Positions 10,690 through 21,346 are shown, counted from the stretch's first letter. The stretch: DNA of 64,000 bases from Roridomyces roridus (GCA_029378245.1 JARKIF010000013.1:496001-560000), one strand, 5' to 3'. The notes: generated by a model from the sequence alone, not told the origin. Translations and numbers: made by a program.

Positions 10690-12075
10690 CACAGTTTTGT
10701 CGGACCTTGCATTTATGAATGGGCAATCGGTTTTTGTTTCTTATTCGGAGATTCGAGGCAGAGTTCCTCGTCCTGTAACCGTACATATCTGGTGGGTTGA
10801 AAATTGAGAATTCAAATTCTTGAAGGACCACACTGCTCGTTCGACTCGGGCGCTCGCAGCTTGACGACTTTGCAGAACCTTTTTCCGCCTGTGACTGACA
10901 TGTACTGAAGTCAACTAATCAGGTGAAGGTCGACTGAAATACAACCTGTCGCCTGGAAAGTTCATAGCCAGACCTTTCTGGTCTGTTGCAGTGGCGAAGC
11001 CAGGCGGCCAGTTGGCACAGCTCGTTCGATTCGAGTGTCCAATCTAATTCACTCTCTCGTGTTGCATACAGACACCGTCATTTGGCGGCCGCGGGTACAC
11101 AGTAGAACTGTGGATTATACACCCAAAGATGAGTTCGTGCAGATGAATTCCAGCTCTGTTCCGGGACTCCAGTCTTTTCAAAGTCCTTGAGGCGACTCTG
11201 CTACCCGTTCGATTCGGATACTCGCCCTATATGAGTAGCCTCTCGTTTTGTGTGAGTCTATCGGTGAGGATTGGGAGACATTGCGGCATGTGTTATTATG
11301 TACACTAGATGGAACAAAGCTCAAGATCGGGCAGGTCAATTTCGATCCAGCTCCACCCAAGTTCTCTCTCAAGGCGATGCCACCCGTTCGATTCGGATGT
11401 TCGCTCTACGGAAGCTATCAAGATATGGTGTTTTTTGAAACTGATGCAGGATCAGGAGACATTCCTTCCTGCCTTCAGGATTTCCGGATTTTGCGAAGAT
11501 CCACCCAGCTACTTAGCCTACTAGATCTCGTAGTATCGAATCTTTCCTGTTGCTGCTCAGCCTAGCACCTTGGATTTCAGCCCAATGTACATCAGCTGCT
11601 ACTGGGCAATGTTAGGTGCTCTTGCAATGTCATGAATTGAGGTCTAACTTTTTTTTAAAGCGGGAGCATCACCTACTTGAGGGCCTGGAGATCGAACGGA
11701 CAAGCCACCCGGCCTCAATCATCACTACCAAGGATCTCCAAGTTACTTATTCCTCATAGGAAACCCCCAAGGTATACCGAAGCCTCGCGTCAGCGACGTC
11801 CCATGGCAAGTCTTCGCGGGTTGATTCGAGTAACTTCGACCCTGACCTCGTTTCGATTCGAGGCTGGCCATTCTTCGTGTCGCAGTCTTTTTTCTCAATT
11901 TTGTCTTCTGATGTTTGCGACATAATGTAGTGTTTCTTGATTTTCTCACAGACCTAAACCCAGATACTCAAGCAGTAATTACGAACTCGATAGTTCAAGT
12001 TCGCTTCCATCAATGCGGCTGGAAGGCGGCATCGCCGCATCACCTGCCAGACATCAAGCGGATCAATGATCCGCA
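10690..12075 (+). repeat. Large dispersed repeat, copy A
   Basis: This block aligns colinearly, with many substitutions and small gaps, to 18390-19930 in the same orientation. Landmarks in the same order are: GCATTTATGAATG; CACACTGCTCGTTCGACTCG; CATTTGGCGGCCGCGGGTAC; TTGCAATGTCATGAATTGAG; ATGCGGCTGGAAGGCGGCAT. Within the copy a motif close to CGTTCGATTCGG recurs about every 170-195 bp (near 10838, 11030, 11212, 11385). No coding domain is recognisable. It may be an old nonautonomous transposable element or a segmental duplication. Confidence 0.7.
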
Positions 12076-12119
12076 CCGCATCAAGTGCTCACAAAAAGCA
12101 ACTGGTTGCGAACATTCAC

Positions 12120-12260
12120 CAGAGTCGCGAGCGGACATCCGAGTCGAACGAGTCGATTCGAACAATCGTCTGGTTCTTCAAGTTCAAGCCTCTGAATTCT
12201 CGATTTTGCTAGCTCACGCTGCAGAGGCCCCGATTGGCTCCAGGGAATGGGAAGGAGAAA
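12120..12260 (+). repeat. Segment repeated in inverted orientation at 19965-20105
   Basis: Sequence such as CGTCTGGTTCTTCAAGTTCA and GCTAGCTCACGCTGCAGAGG is found as its reverse complement around 19970-20060. The flanking repeats A and B are in direct orientation, so this part has been inverted relative to its neighbours. Confidence 0.6.
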
Positions 12261-12567
12261 TACTCATCGGGTAACGAGCATGCAAATAACCTGAGCCTCA
12301 ATATCGTCTCGATCCTGCTTGTCACTACGACCCAATGAAAGTTCCAAAGGTGATGCCATTAATATTTGTTCGATTACGAGTACTTGTGTAATGAGCACAG
12401 CGAAATGAAATGAGTAATCGGTTCTTTCAAATCCTGCACCCCATCAATTGAAAGCGGCTCCCGATCATGTAAGGTATGATCGGTGTCTTTGCATATATTT
12501 GTTCCGTCATGTGAGTTGATCTTTGCACGCATTTGTTCCAGTGTGTCACGCATTTGTCACGCGTCAA

Positions 12568-12598
12568 ATGTCACGGTCGGGTTGCCCGACCGTGACAT
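12568..12598. repeat. Perfect 14-bp inverted repeat (hairpin)
   Basis: ATGTCACGGTCGGG and its exact complement are separated by three bases. TGTCACG half-sites also occur just upstream (12543-12562), so this is a cluster of TGTCACG words. It could be a hairpin, a protein-binding palindrome or the core of a small element. Confidence 0.6.
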
Positions 12599-12599
12599 G

Positions 12600-14021
12600 T
12601 CACACTGTTACGCCTTGTCAATTTCTCCGTTCTTTAATGATACATATGGCTCTGGACAAGCTCCCGATTCTTTTGTCTTTGGTTTGTCCAATCCCCAAAG
12701 TTGTACTTGCTCCTTCACCTCATCTCTCTTGCTGTATTGTGCTTCCTCATCCGGGTATTAATTAATATCTACATCTGATTCTACAGTGGCATTTGGCACT
12801 TCTACGGCTTTTTTTGACAGACCACACTGGAGCACGGACAACCGTCGACTCCACAGACCTCAACAGCCAATCCACAGCTTGGCCAAAAGATGAGGTGTCA
12901 CCGGCATGGGCAGATTTAGACACTGCGAGTGCCGTTCAAGAGCCACTGTCCTCCCTCCTGCTGCCTACTATTTCTCTGCAGCCTCTACATTTCTTCTTCG
13001 GCCAGGGATGCTCAAAGCTCATCAGATGAATTGTCTGGGATGCTCATCAAGCGTTATCTCGGGGGTTCTCAAGCACGTTTCTCCACCCTTCAAAAATTTG
13101 TGCCGTTGAACAAAGTACCATCCTGCCAACAAAACTGAAATGGTTTGTACTTATGCTGAAATCAAATTCTGTGCTGTCTCGTCTGAACCTCGTCATAAAA
13201 ATAAGTATGAGTTCTGCCGGACACGGCATCATGCCAAGTCTGAAAGTTGTAATTCACGGTGAAGCGCTTCAAAGTTCGAAGAAAGGACACTCCGACACAG
13301 TTTTCCAGAGACCATTTGTGTCCAATTCAAATACCCTGCTGGCTGGGCGCGATGATTGAAAGGCTACTACATATACTACAGGCCAAGTGCAACTTCTTGA
13401 CATTGTTTCAACCTTGCTTTGATGAAACTCCTGGGTTCGATTCCCGTTCAAAAGCATGCACATTGTTAATGAGTCTTTTTCGTTGTTCTGGATATTCTTC
13501 CATTGCTTCCAAGTACTCATATGTACATTGGAATTGATATCGGACCCCCGGGCCAATGAAAGGCTTCGACTCTGAGTCTAAATTGCGGTCGACAATGAGA
13601 ACACTGCTATCTAGACGTGAGAGAACACGCACCGAGCTTCTAAATGAAGTTACGACACCCATCGGGAGGCTGTCGATTAACGCCGCCTCGTCGGCGGTGT
13701 GATTTGGAGGCATCCTGGACGCGTTGTGGGGCGGCGGGCGCGGGTTAGATGAGGGTAGGGAAGAGAGGCTCTGAGAGGGATGCTACAAATATTTGGCAAA
13801 CAAATGGCGCGATATCGCCAACACTCAACAACGTGTCATTCGTGACGCTCGGTTGCTGTGTTGCAGATCTCTGGGCCGTGCCTTGTATTCTATTGCGCCC
13901 AATCTCCGCAATGCGTGTACACACCGGTTATCGACAGCCTGAACGCACACGCGATTTCCGAGCGGGAGCGGAGCTAGCGGGGCTCGCAACCCTGTCCTTC
14001 CCCACTCTGTCCTCCCCCACA
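12600..14021. other. Gene-poor stretch upstream of the ankyrin gene
   Basis: No gene is firmly supported. One minus-strand frame (13408-13713, starting MPPNHTADEAALIDSLPM) reads like coding sequence, but I recognise no domain and see no continuation. CTGGGTTCGATTCCC at 13430-13444 resembles a Pol III B box, but no tRNA folds around it. Confidence 0.35.
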
Positions 14022-17000
14022 ATGGCCAGCGTTACTGAACTCTGCGCCAACACCGACATCTCGGGCATCGGGGTCCGCGTTGCCACCTACGCCCAAAACT
14101 TCCTCAGCTTCGTCCCGGCCTTCTACGCGATCCTAGGCGACGGAAAAGTCAGTAGCGCCGAAGTCTCATTCATCGAAGACCAGTCGACCAACATCCTCCT
14201 CACCGCCTTCGGCCTCTTGATCTCCACCATTGTACAGGTCACCGATTCTCAAGGCCTCGACAACTACCATGCCGCACTCGTCCTTAATCTCAGCTGGATG
14301 AACAATACCAACACGTTCATATACCTCCTACTCCGCATCCACCGTGCCATTTGGCAGCAGGGCAAGACATGGGCCGACTTCTGGGCCGAGCTGCGAGACT
14401 GGACGAAGAGGACCTGGGCCGTCGTACACCCACGGCGAATTTGGACCGCTGTTTGGACCGAGAGACACTCCTCGACCAAAGCCAGAGTGGTCCCCCACCA
14501 GTCCCCCTCCTGCGAGCCCCCCTCCTCTAGGGACCCCTCCTCCGAAGAGTCATCGTGGTTCTCCGCTCCCACGCTCGTTGGCAGTGCTCACTTGTCGCTC
14601 ATGGCTGCCGTAGGCATCTGGCTGTGGGCAAATCCGGCCGGTTTCGGGACCTCAGAGTCGCCGCAATGCCTGCCTGGGCCACCGCCCTCCATCTCCGTCC
14701 TGGGGCAAAAAAAACTCTTCGATTCTAGCCTGCTGCGCATCCTCTCGCTGATGATCTATGCCCTCGTTGCTATCCCGGGAATCAATCTTGTCCTCCCGAT
14801 ACTCTTCCTCTCCGGACCCTACCTTGTCTTCCATCTGGGGATCTGGGGAAAGGAGTCAACCCCCGATGCAGAAAAAAGGCAGCCCGCTCCCGAGGACAAA
14901 GGGCAGCGCCTGAGCGAAGACAAGGAGCGGTGGGCGAGGTGGTCTTCCAGGTGCCTCATCTCCGCGCTCTCTGCGCTTCTTGCTATCAACATTATCTTCG
15001 TTGTCGACACCGAGCTCGCGATATCTCGGAATGAATCTCGCCAAGCGGGGCAGGACAACATTTGGACTCTCGGTCAGGTGTTAGCGCTCCTGCTCGTTGC
15101 AGTTCTGCTGAAGGATCTTTTATTGTACTTGTGGTCTTCGACACCACTGGGAGCACATTTTGGCACGGAACTTGGACTGGCGATGAAGGGTTTCCGCAGA
15201 AAGCCAGATGCGAGAACAACAAATGCGATTGACGGAGAAGATGATGATCCATGGGAAGTGGTGCGCAAGTGGATCTCGACGATCGGAGACACTCCAGGTA
15301 CGAATTTGAACATCTTACCATTTGATTGGGCTCAAGGCCCCTTCCAGTCAAGGTCGACTTCTCCTGGGTGTATCTTGCTGAAAAGGAAGGTCATGGCGAC
15401 ATCATACGCTTTCTTTTGAGAAATGTACCCAATATCAATGAACAAGGTGAGTTTCCCATTCCCATTCTGCAGGCGATCTACCAACATGTCTACAGATGAC
15501 GCAGGGAAGACTGTGTTGCACTACGCAGTGATGCGCGGTCACCTAGGCATTGTGAAAATTCTTAATGATAATGAGGCTTCGCTCGAACTTGGAGGTGCGT
15601 TGTCATTGATTCGAGAGCCGTTTGAAAGTTGATGGGTGAGTGAAGATCGCGACCTGGCCACGCCGCTGCATCTCGCATCATCAGGAGGATATGTCAAAAC
15701 TGCACAGCTGCTCATTAATAGCGGAGCGAATGTCAACGCACGAGGTTTGTGATCAGCTGTTCTTCCTTGCAACTCGTTGAGTAGCTGGACAGATATTGAT
15801 AGGTGGACACCGCTACATTATGCGGTACTGAAAGGCCACATTGAAACCGCAAATCTCCTCGTAAAGAACCGGGGGGACATTGGTGCAAAAGGTGGGTATT
15901 CTCTGCATCTCTCTCGCTTGCCTCATTGATTACCGGCACAGACGAGAATGGTATGACTGCAAACGATCTTGAAACACGTGTGGTTTTCACGCTACTTTCC
16001 CACGCTTTTTTCATCATCCACACAGGGGACAATGGGAACACACCACTGCATGTTGCATTAGCTGACGGCCAGGCTGACATTGCAAAGCTCCTGATTGAGA
16101 AAGGAGCTAAGATCAGCGTCAAATGTGTGTATTCTGCTCTTCTTTCCCCCTACCTTGTTGACCATCCACACAGGCAACAGTGGGGACACGCCACTGCATG
16201 TTGCATTAGCTAATGGCCATGCTGATGTTGCAAAGCTCCTGATCAAGAAGGGAGCTGACATGAGCATGAAACGTGTGTCTTCTGCTCTTCTTTCCCCCTA
16301 CCTTGTTGATCATCCACACAGGCAACAGTGGGGACACGCCACTGCATGTTGCATTAGCTAATGGCCATGCTGATGTTGCAAAGCTCCTGATCGAGAAGGG
16401 AGCTGACATCAGCGTGCAAGGTGTGTCTTCTGCTCTTCTTTCCCCCTACCTTGTTGATCATCCACACAGGCTACAGTGTGAACACGCCACTGCATGTTGC
16501 ATCAGCTAATGGCCATGCTGATGTTGCAATGCTCCTGATCGAGAAGGGAGCTGACATCAGCGTGAAAGGTGTGTCTTCTGCTCTTCTTTCCCCGTACCTT
16601 GTTGATCATCCACACAGGCTACAGCGGGAACATGCCACTGCATGCTGCATCAGCTAATGGCCATGCTGATGTTGCAAAGCTCCTGGTCGAGAAGGGAGCT
16701 GACATCAGCGTGAAAGGTGTGTCTTCTGCTCTTCTTTCCCCCTACCTTGTTGATCATCCACACAGGCTACAGAGGGAACACACCACTGCATGTTGCATCA
16801 GCTAATGGCCATGCTGATGTTGCAATGCTCCTGATCGAGAAGGGAGCTGACATCAGCATGAAACGTGTGTCTTCTGCTCTTCTTTCCCCCTACCTTGTTG
16901 ATCATCCACACAGGCAACAGTGGGGACACGCCACTGCATGTTGCATTAGCTGATGGCCATGCTGATGTTGCAAAGCTCCTGATCGAGAAGGGAGCTGACA

Positions 17001-17586
17001 TCAGCGTGAAAGGTGTGTCTTCTGCTCTTCTTTCCCCGTACCTTGTTGATCATCCACACAGGCTACAGCGGGAACATGCCACTGCATGCTGCATCAGCTA
17101 ATGGCCATGCTGATGTTGCAAAGCTCCTGGTCGAGAAGGGAGCTGACATCAGCGTGAAAGGTGTGTCTTCTGCTCTTCTTTCCCCCTACCTTGTTGATCA
17201 TCCACACAGGGGACGATGGGAACATGCCACTGCATGTTGCATCAGCTAACGGCCATGCTGATGTTGCAAAGCTCCTGATCGAGAAGGGAGCTGACATCAG
17301 CGTGCAAGGTGTGTCTTCTGCTCTTCTTTCCCCCTACCTTGTTGATCATCCACACAGGCTACAGTGTGAACACGCCACTGCATGTTGCATCAGCTAATGG
17401 CCATGCTGATATTGCTAAGGTCCTGATTGCGAAGGGAGCTGACATCAGTGTGAAAGGTGTCTTCTGCTCTTCTTTCCCCCTACCTTGTTGATCATCCACA
17501 CAGGCAACAGTGGGAACACACCACTGCATGTTGCATTTAGTGCTGGCAAGGTTCGGTTCGGTTCGGTTCAGCAGCATTTTTTCTGA
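14022..17586 (+). CDS. Membrane protein with C-terminal ankyrin array, truncated by a transposable element
   Basis: Exon 1 (14022-15297) encodes about 425 aa with some six hydrophobic segments (SLMAAVGIWLWANPAG, LSLMIYALVAIPGINLVLPI, LISALSALLAINIIFVV, LGQVLALLLVAVLLKDLLLY). Ankyrin exons follow at 15348-15446, 15496-15594, 15646-15744 and 15793-15891, each exactly 99 nt (33 aa) with phase-1 introns. Then come a 36-nt remnant (15942-15977) and ten near-identical 99-nt exons from 16026 to 17456. The eleventh begins at 17504 and is cut at 17537 by an inserted element, reaching a stop at 17584-17586 (926 aa). Without the insert, exon 17 is 34+65=99 nt and the frame closes through a last exon at 18282-18292 (REY, stop) at 935 aa. 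Start chosen at MASVTELCANTDIS. Ankyrins mediate protein binding; the membrane part suggests a sensor or anchor. No ATPase or effector domain is visible. Confidence 0.8.
16026..17537 (+). repeat. Tandem array of 148-bp exon+intron ankyrin units
   Basis: Donor sites fall at 16125, 16273, 16421, 16569, 16717, 16865, 17013, 17161 and 17309, exactly 148 bp apart (99-nt exon plus 49-nt intron). The tenth intron starts at 17457 and is 47 nt. The ankyrin consensus is GNTPLHVASANGHADVA then LLIEKGADISVK. Units differ at the first four residues (NSGD, YSVN, YSGN, YRGN, DDGN), at V/A after LH, and at K/M before LL. The units at 16618 and 17062 encode identical proteins and share a CCCCGTACC intron variant, and the VQ-YSVN junction occurs twice. 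This points to block duplication. Introns are as conserved as exons. Confidence 0.95.
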
Positions 17587-18160
17587 ACCCCGAACCTGAA
17601 CCTGGCGTTCGGTTCGGGCCATTGCCGAACCTTGAACCTGAACGCGCGTTCGCGTTCGGTTCAGGTTCGAACGTGTTCGAACCCCGCCGGTCCCTGATCC
17701 CAAGAATTCTCCCAAAAAAGTGCTATGTGCTGAGGGTACCTGGGAAGGAGTCAACTGAGGTGCTTTGGGGAGCCCGATGGATCATGTACGGCGCTGTAAT
17801 GTGCAGCCGACACATTCCCACCACTATTGATGCGCCATCAATCATCTTGATGATTAGTCAGAGGCACGCAACACGGCGTAAAAATGGGCTACAAGGGTGT
17901 GGATGTTACCGGATGGGTATACTTGCTACAGATCGCACCGGCACTGCCAGAAATGTGGGAAATCCGGCGTGTAATTGACACAATTGCGCTGATGGGGTTC
18001 ACTTTCAGGTTCAGGTTCGAACGCGTGCGGTGCTGGCCGAACCCCGAACCGAACTTGCGTTCAGGTTCAGGGATTTTGTGAACCTGAACGCTGAACCCGC
18101 GTCCGGTTCAGGTTCGGTTCAGGTTCGAACCGATTTCTGAACCGGACCTTGCCACCACTA
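17538..18160. mobile_element. Non-autonomous hAT-like element (MITE), 623 bp
   Basis: The ends are imperfect inverted repeats: TAGTGCTGGCAAGGTTCGG on the left, and TAGTGGTGGCAAGGTCCGG when the right end is read inward. An 8-bp direct duplication flanks it, GTTGCATT (17530-17537) and GTTACATT (18161-18168), one mismatch. Deleting the element and one duplication restores a 99-nt ankyrin exon. Both subterminal regions are full of GGTTCGGTTC and GGTTCAGGTTC words. No transposase frame is present, so it must have been moved by a transposase elsewhere. An 8-bp duplication with TGGCAA-type ends fits the hAT superfamily. Confidence 0.88.
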
Positions 18161-18389
18161 GTTACATTAGCTAATGGCCATGCTGATGTTGCAATGCTCC
18201 TGATTGAGAAAGGAGCTGACATCAGCGTGAAACGTGTGTATTCTGCTCAGCTTTCCCATTTCTTGATGATCATCCGAACAGGCGAGTACTAGACATACTA
18301 TTGCAGCACAGATGGACCCATCTATTTTTTACATTCTACATATTATCTGAGACTGCCTAACCGGCCAGCCTAGCCATCCGGCCATTTGC

Positions 18390-19930
18390 CGTTTTGTGTT
18401 GGACCCTGCATTTATGAATGTGAACTCGGTCACCCGTGTTAGATTTGACAACTGATCAAATACAGGAAGCTGGGGGGCTTGAGCTCGCAAGCCCCCGTAT
18501 ATATAGTAAATCTAATGCTGCGCCGCAGCGCTGCGCAGAATCCGGCGCAGCTGTAGAAGCACCCTGCGCGGTGTTCTAAATATTTCCCAACCCGGTGTTT
18601 CTCCGTGCACACAGCGGGCCTATTCCCAACAACCCGGTGTAAATTTATTTCTCATTCGAAGATACGGGCTTGGATTGGAGGAGGTAGAGTACCTCGTCCT
18701 TTAACCACACGTATCTGGTGAGTTGGGGAAATCGAGAATTCAAATGAATTCTTGAAGAACCACACTGCTCGTTCGACTCGGGCGCTCGCACCTTGACAGC
18801 TGTGCAGAAGTCTTTTCTTTCTCCCTGTGAATGAAATGTACTGAAGTCAATTGCAACTAATTAGGTGACGGTCGACTGGAATACAACCTGTCCGATTAAT
18901 AAGGTCCTGTCGTAGATGAAATTCATAGGCAGACAAGCGCCGGTCTGTGAGCCAGTTGGCACCTGAGCTCGTTCGATTCGAGTGTCCAATCTAGGCGAAT
19001 TCGAACCGGATCACTCTCTCGTTTTGCATACATACACCGTCATTTGGCGGCCGCGGGTACACAGTATAACTCAATATTATACACCCAAAGACAGCTCATG
19101 CAGATGAATTCCAGTCCTGGTCTTGCACTCTTTTCACGTTCTCAAGGCGACTCTGCGTTCGATTCGCATGTTCGCCATAAAGTGACTACCGGGGACTTTT
19201 TTGTGAAGTATGCTTCTGTAGCTATACCGGTGGAGGATTGGGAGACATTGCTCTATATGTTGGCTGCTGCAGCAGTTGGCGTGATGTCTACTAATTGGTG
19301 AACGTCTACTCGAATCCCACCTTGTCGTCACGGTATGGAAAGTTCATAGGCCGACGAGCGCCGTTCTGTGCAGTGTGAACAAAACAGAGCCGGACGTCAT
19401 GCTGGCACAGTTCGTTCGATCCGGGTGTCTGCTCTGGTTAGATTGAGTCGTTTTTTGTGACCCATAAAAGAGCACTTATCATGCGGGTACGCAAACGGTA
19501 TGTACATCCCAGTCTTCAAAAAGCTCTCTTGACCCATCATGTTTTCCGTCCCCGACGGCACCCGAAGTCAAGGTTAATTTCTACCCTAGCGCGTCCCCGA
19601 AGCAGCTCAAGCTCTGTGACTGTTTGCAATGTCATGAATTGAGGTCCGCCTTTTCTCTTTTACCTTGAGCATTACCTCTTGGGGGGATTGAACGGTCACT
19701 ACCAAGCTTAAGGATCTCCAGTTTAAGAAACCCAGCTACAACGAAGCATTTGTTGAATGGAATGGATGCAATTCAGCCACGTACCGGTCCAACGTCAAAA
19801 GGTAGAGTCGGCTTCAGGCTGCTTGCGTCGACACCCGGTTTTGTACCATTTTCGCTTCGCATCAATGCGGCTGGAAGGCGGCATCGTCGCATCACCTGCC
19901 AGACATCAAGCGGATCAATGGTCCTGTTTG
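18390..19930 (+). repeat. Large dispersed repeat, copy B
   Basis: Direct-orientation partner of 10690-12075, sharing the same ordered landmarks. The CGTTCGATTCGG-like motif recurs near 18767, 18976, 19157 and 19412. Part of the inner unit (GGGAGACATTGC; GATGGAACAAAGCTCAAGAT) appears again at 20110-20280, so the repeat is internally reiterated. A 24-nt palindrome (GGGGGCTTG/CAAGCCCCC around AGCTCG, about 18475-18498) lies just inside its left side. No coding domain was found. Confidence 0.7.
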
Positions 19931-19964
19931 AGTTCTGATGAGTCTTTCTCTTTCTTGAATCTTG

Positions 19965-20500
19965 ACCGTTCCCTGGAAGCTGGAACCAATCGGGGCCTCT
20001 GCAGCGTGAGCTAGCAAAATTGAGAATGTAGCCGCTTGAACTTGAAGAACCAGACGATTGTGCGAGTCGGCTCGTTCGACTCGGATCAAGATTGATTCTA
20101 TGTACCGGTGACAATTGGGAGACATTGCAATTGGCGGTGCATTTGCTATTGGTGTGAGAGATCTTGAGGATAGGTATACTATATAGATGGAACAAAGCTC
20201 AAGATGGTGAAGCTTCAAGGTGAATCTCGATCCTACCTCCAGCCCAAGAAAGTTCTGACGGCGATGTCACCCGTTCGATGCGGAGCTCCGCTCTCGGTAT
20301 TGTGCAATGAATCCGCTTTGGATATTACTTTTTGTGAAACTCGTGGATTTTTGTGAACCTGGTGGAAGATCGGGAAAATGAGCTGAGAGGATCTCCGTGG
20401 CTTGTCCAGAATCATTCACTGTGCGAAATCGCCACTTTTGAATTATCCCTGAGCAAATATGGGTATCTACAGGACCGCCAACAAGCCGAAAGCAGCCATG
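19965..20500 (-). repeat. Further copies of the island repeat, partly inverted
   Basis: 19965-20105 is the reverse complement of 12120-12260. 20110-20290 matches 11245-11420 in direct orientation (GATGGAACAAAGCTCAAGAT, then ACCCGTTCGAT). No gene is visible before the 3' end of the next minus-strand gene. Confidence 0.55.
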
Positions 20501-20506
20501 AAGCGC

Positions 20507-21280
20507 TCAGACACACGCGAACGACTCGACGTTGCTGAGACCCAAACTGCCGAGGTCGGTGGTAGCGAGGCTGTTGAAAGGAGCGGAGGTACCAGTGCAA
20601 TCGGGCTCTCTACAAGTGGCGATTCCCAATTAGCCTCCACTTCAACGAAAACATCAAGACGTACTCGAAAAGTGTGCACTGCGTCCCCGCCGTCGTCACC
20701 GAGGCGGACCCAAATACGAGATCTGAGCTGAAGCGCGGGAGGTCGGAGCACCCGCCGTCAGTGCTCGTCGAAGCTTGGAAGCAGCCGAGGGTCGCGTTGG
20801 TGAAGCACAGGTTGAGGGTATCGGCATCGGAGGTGCACAGGAATGATGCGACGGTGGGCAGGCCAAGGGTGCTTAGTTCGACTGTGCCGGAGCCATCGAG
20901 GACGAAGGGAGGGAGGAAGGGCGAGCCGGTGCAGCCGCGTTCGCTGGGGAGTACTATTATGGATGCATTTGGCGGGGAAGAAGAGAGAGGACTTACGGGG
21001 AGAGAATGCACTCGAGGCCGGGGGCGGCCACCTCAGCTGTGGTGAAGTTCTGGCTGAACAACGGCAGGTCGACGCATCCGGCGGAATCGGAGGCAGCCGC
21101 TTGGAAGCAGCTCCCGTCGGCGAAGCAAAAGGTGACGAGGCCGTCATCGCGCGCCTGCTGTGCGAAAAAAAGTTATTTTTCTTTCTTGCATGTCGAGAAC
21201 GGGACACGCACCACAACGGGTCCTGCAGCAGCGAATCCGGCGAGGAGCAGAGTAACGAATGTGGTGGTTTTCAAGGCCAT
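20507..21280 (-). CDS. Small secreted Cys-rich protein with internal repeats, 190 aa
   Basis: The model is 21280-21212, 21157-20997, 20943-20665 and 20570-20507, all with GT-AG introns and one continuous frame. MALKTTTFVTLLLAGFAAAG is a signal peptide. The mature part holds two copies of one module. Copy 1 has VTFCFADGSCFQAAASDSAG then CVDLPLFS. Copy 2 has LNLCFTNATLGCFQAST then GGCSDLPRFS. A linker TVELSTLGLPTVASFLC precedes copy 2. The last exon repeats the linker (TDLGSLGLSNVESFAC) and stops, so the protein looks like two and a half modules. There are about 11 Cys. A TATA box lies 67 bp upstream. I know no named family. It fits the class of small secreted fungal proteins; function unknown. 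The last intron (94 nt) is the least certain part. Confidence 0.7.
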
Positions 21281-21346
21281 TGGAGTTGAATCAAGTGAGT
21301 GTGTGGGATGACTGGATTCTGGGAACGTACGCGCGGCCAGCCCTGT

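Noticed and set aside
13430..13450. GGGTTCGATTCCC as the T-arm of a tRNA
   Set aside because: No D-arm, anticodon arm or acceptor stem can be folded upstream at tRNA spacing.
16026..17537. CRISPR-like or minisatellite array
   Set aside because: The 148-bp period splits exactly into a 99-nt ankyrin exon and a 49-nt GT-AG intron; no spacer structure exists and the host is eukaryotic.
14022..18292. NLR (STAND) receptor
   Set aside because: There is no P-loop ATPase between the membrane part and the ankyrins; only the repeat behaviour resembles NLRs.
10690..19930. LTR retrotransposon with 1.5-kb LTRs around the ankyrin gene
   Set aside because: No gag, protease, reverse transcriptase or integrase, no primer-binding site, and the repeats have diverged internally; the interior is a host-like gene.
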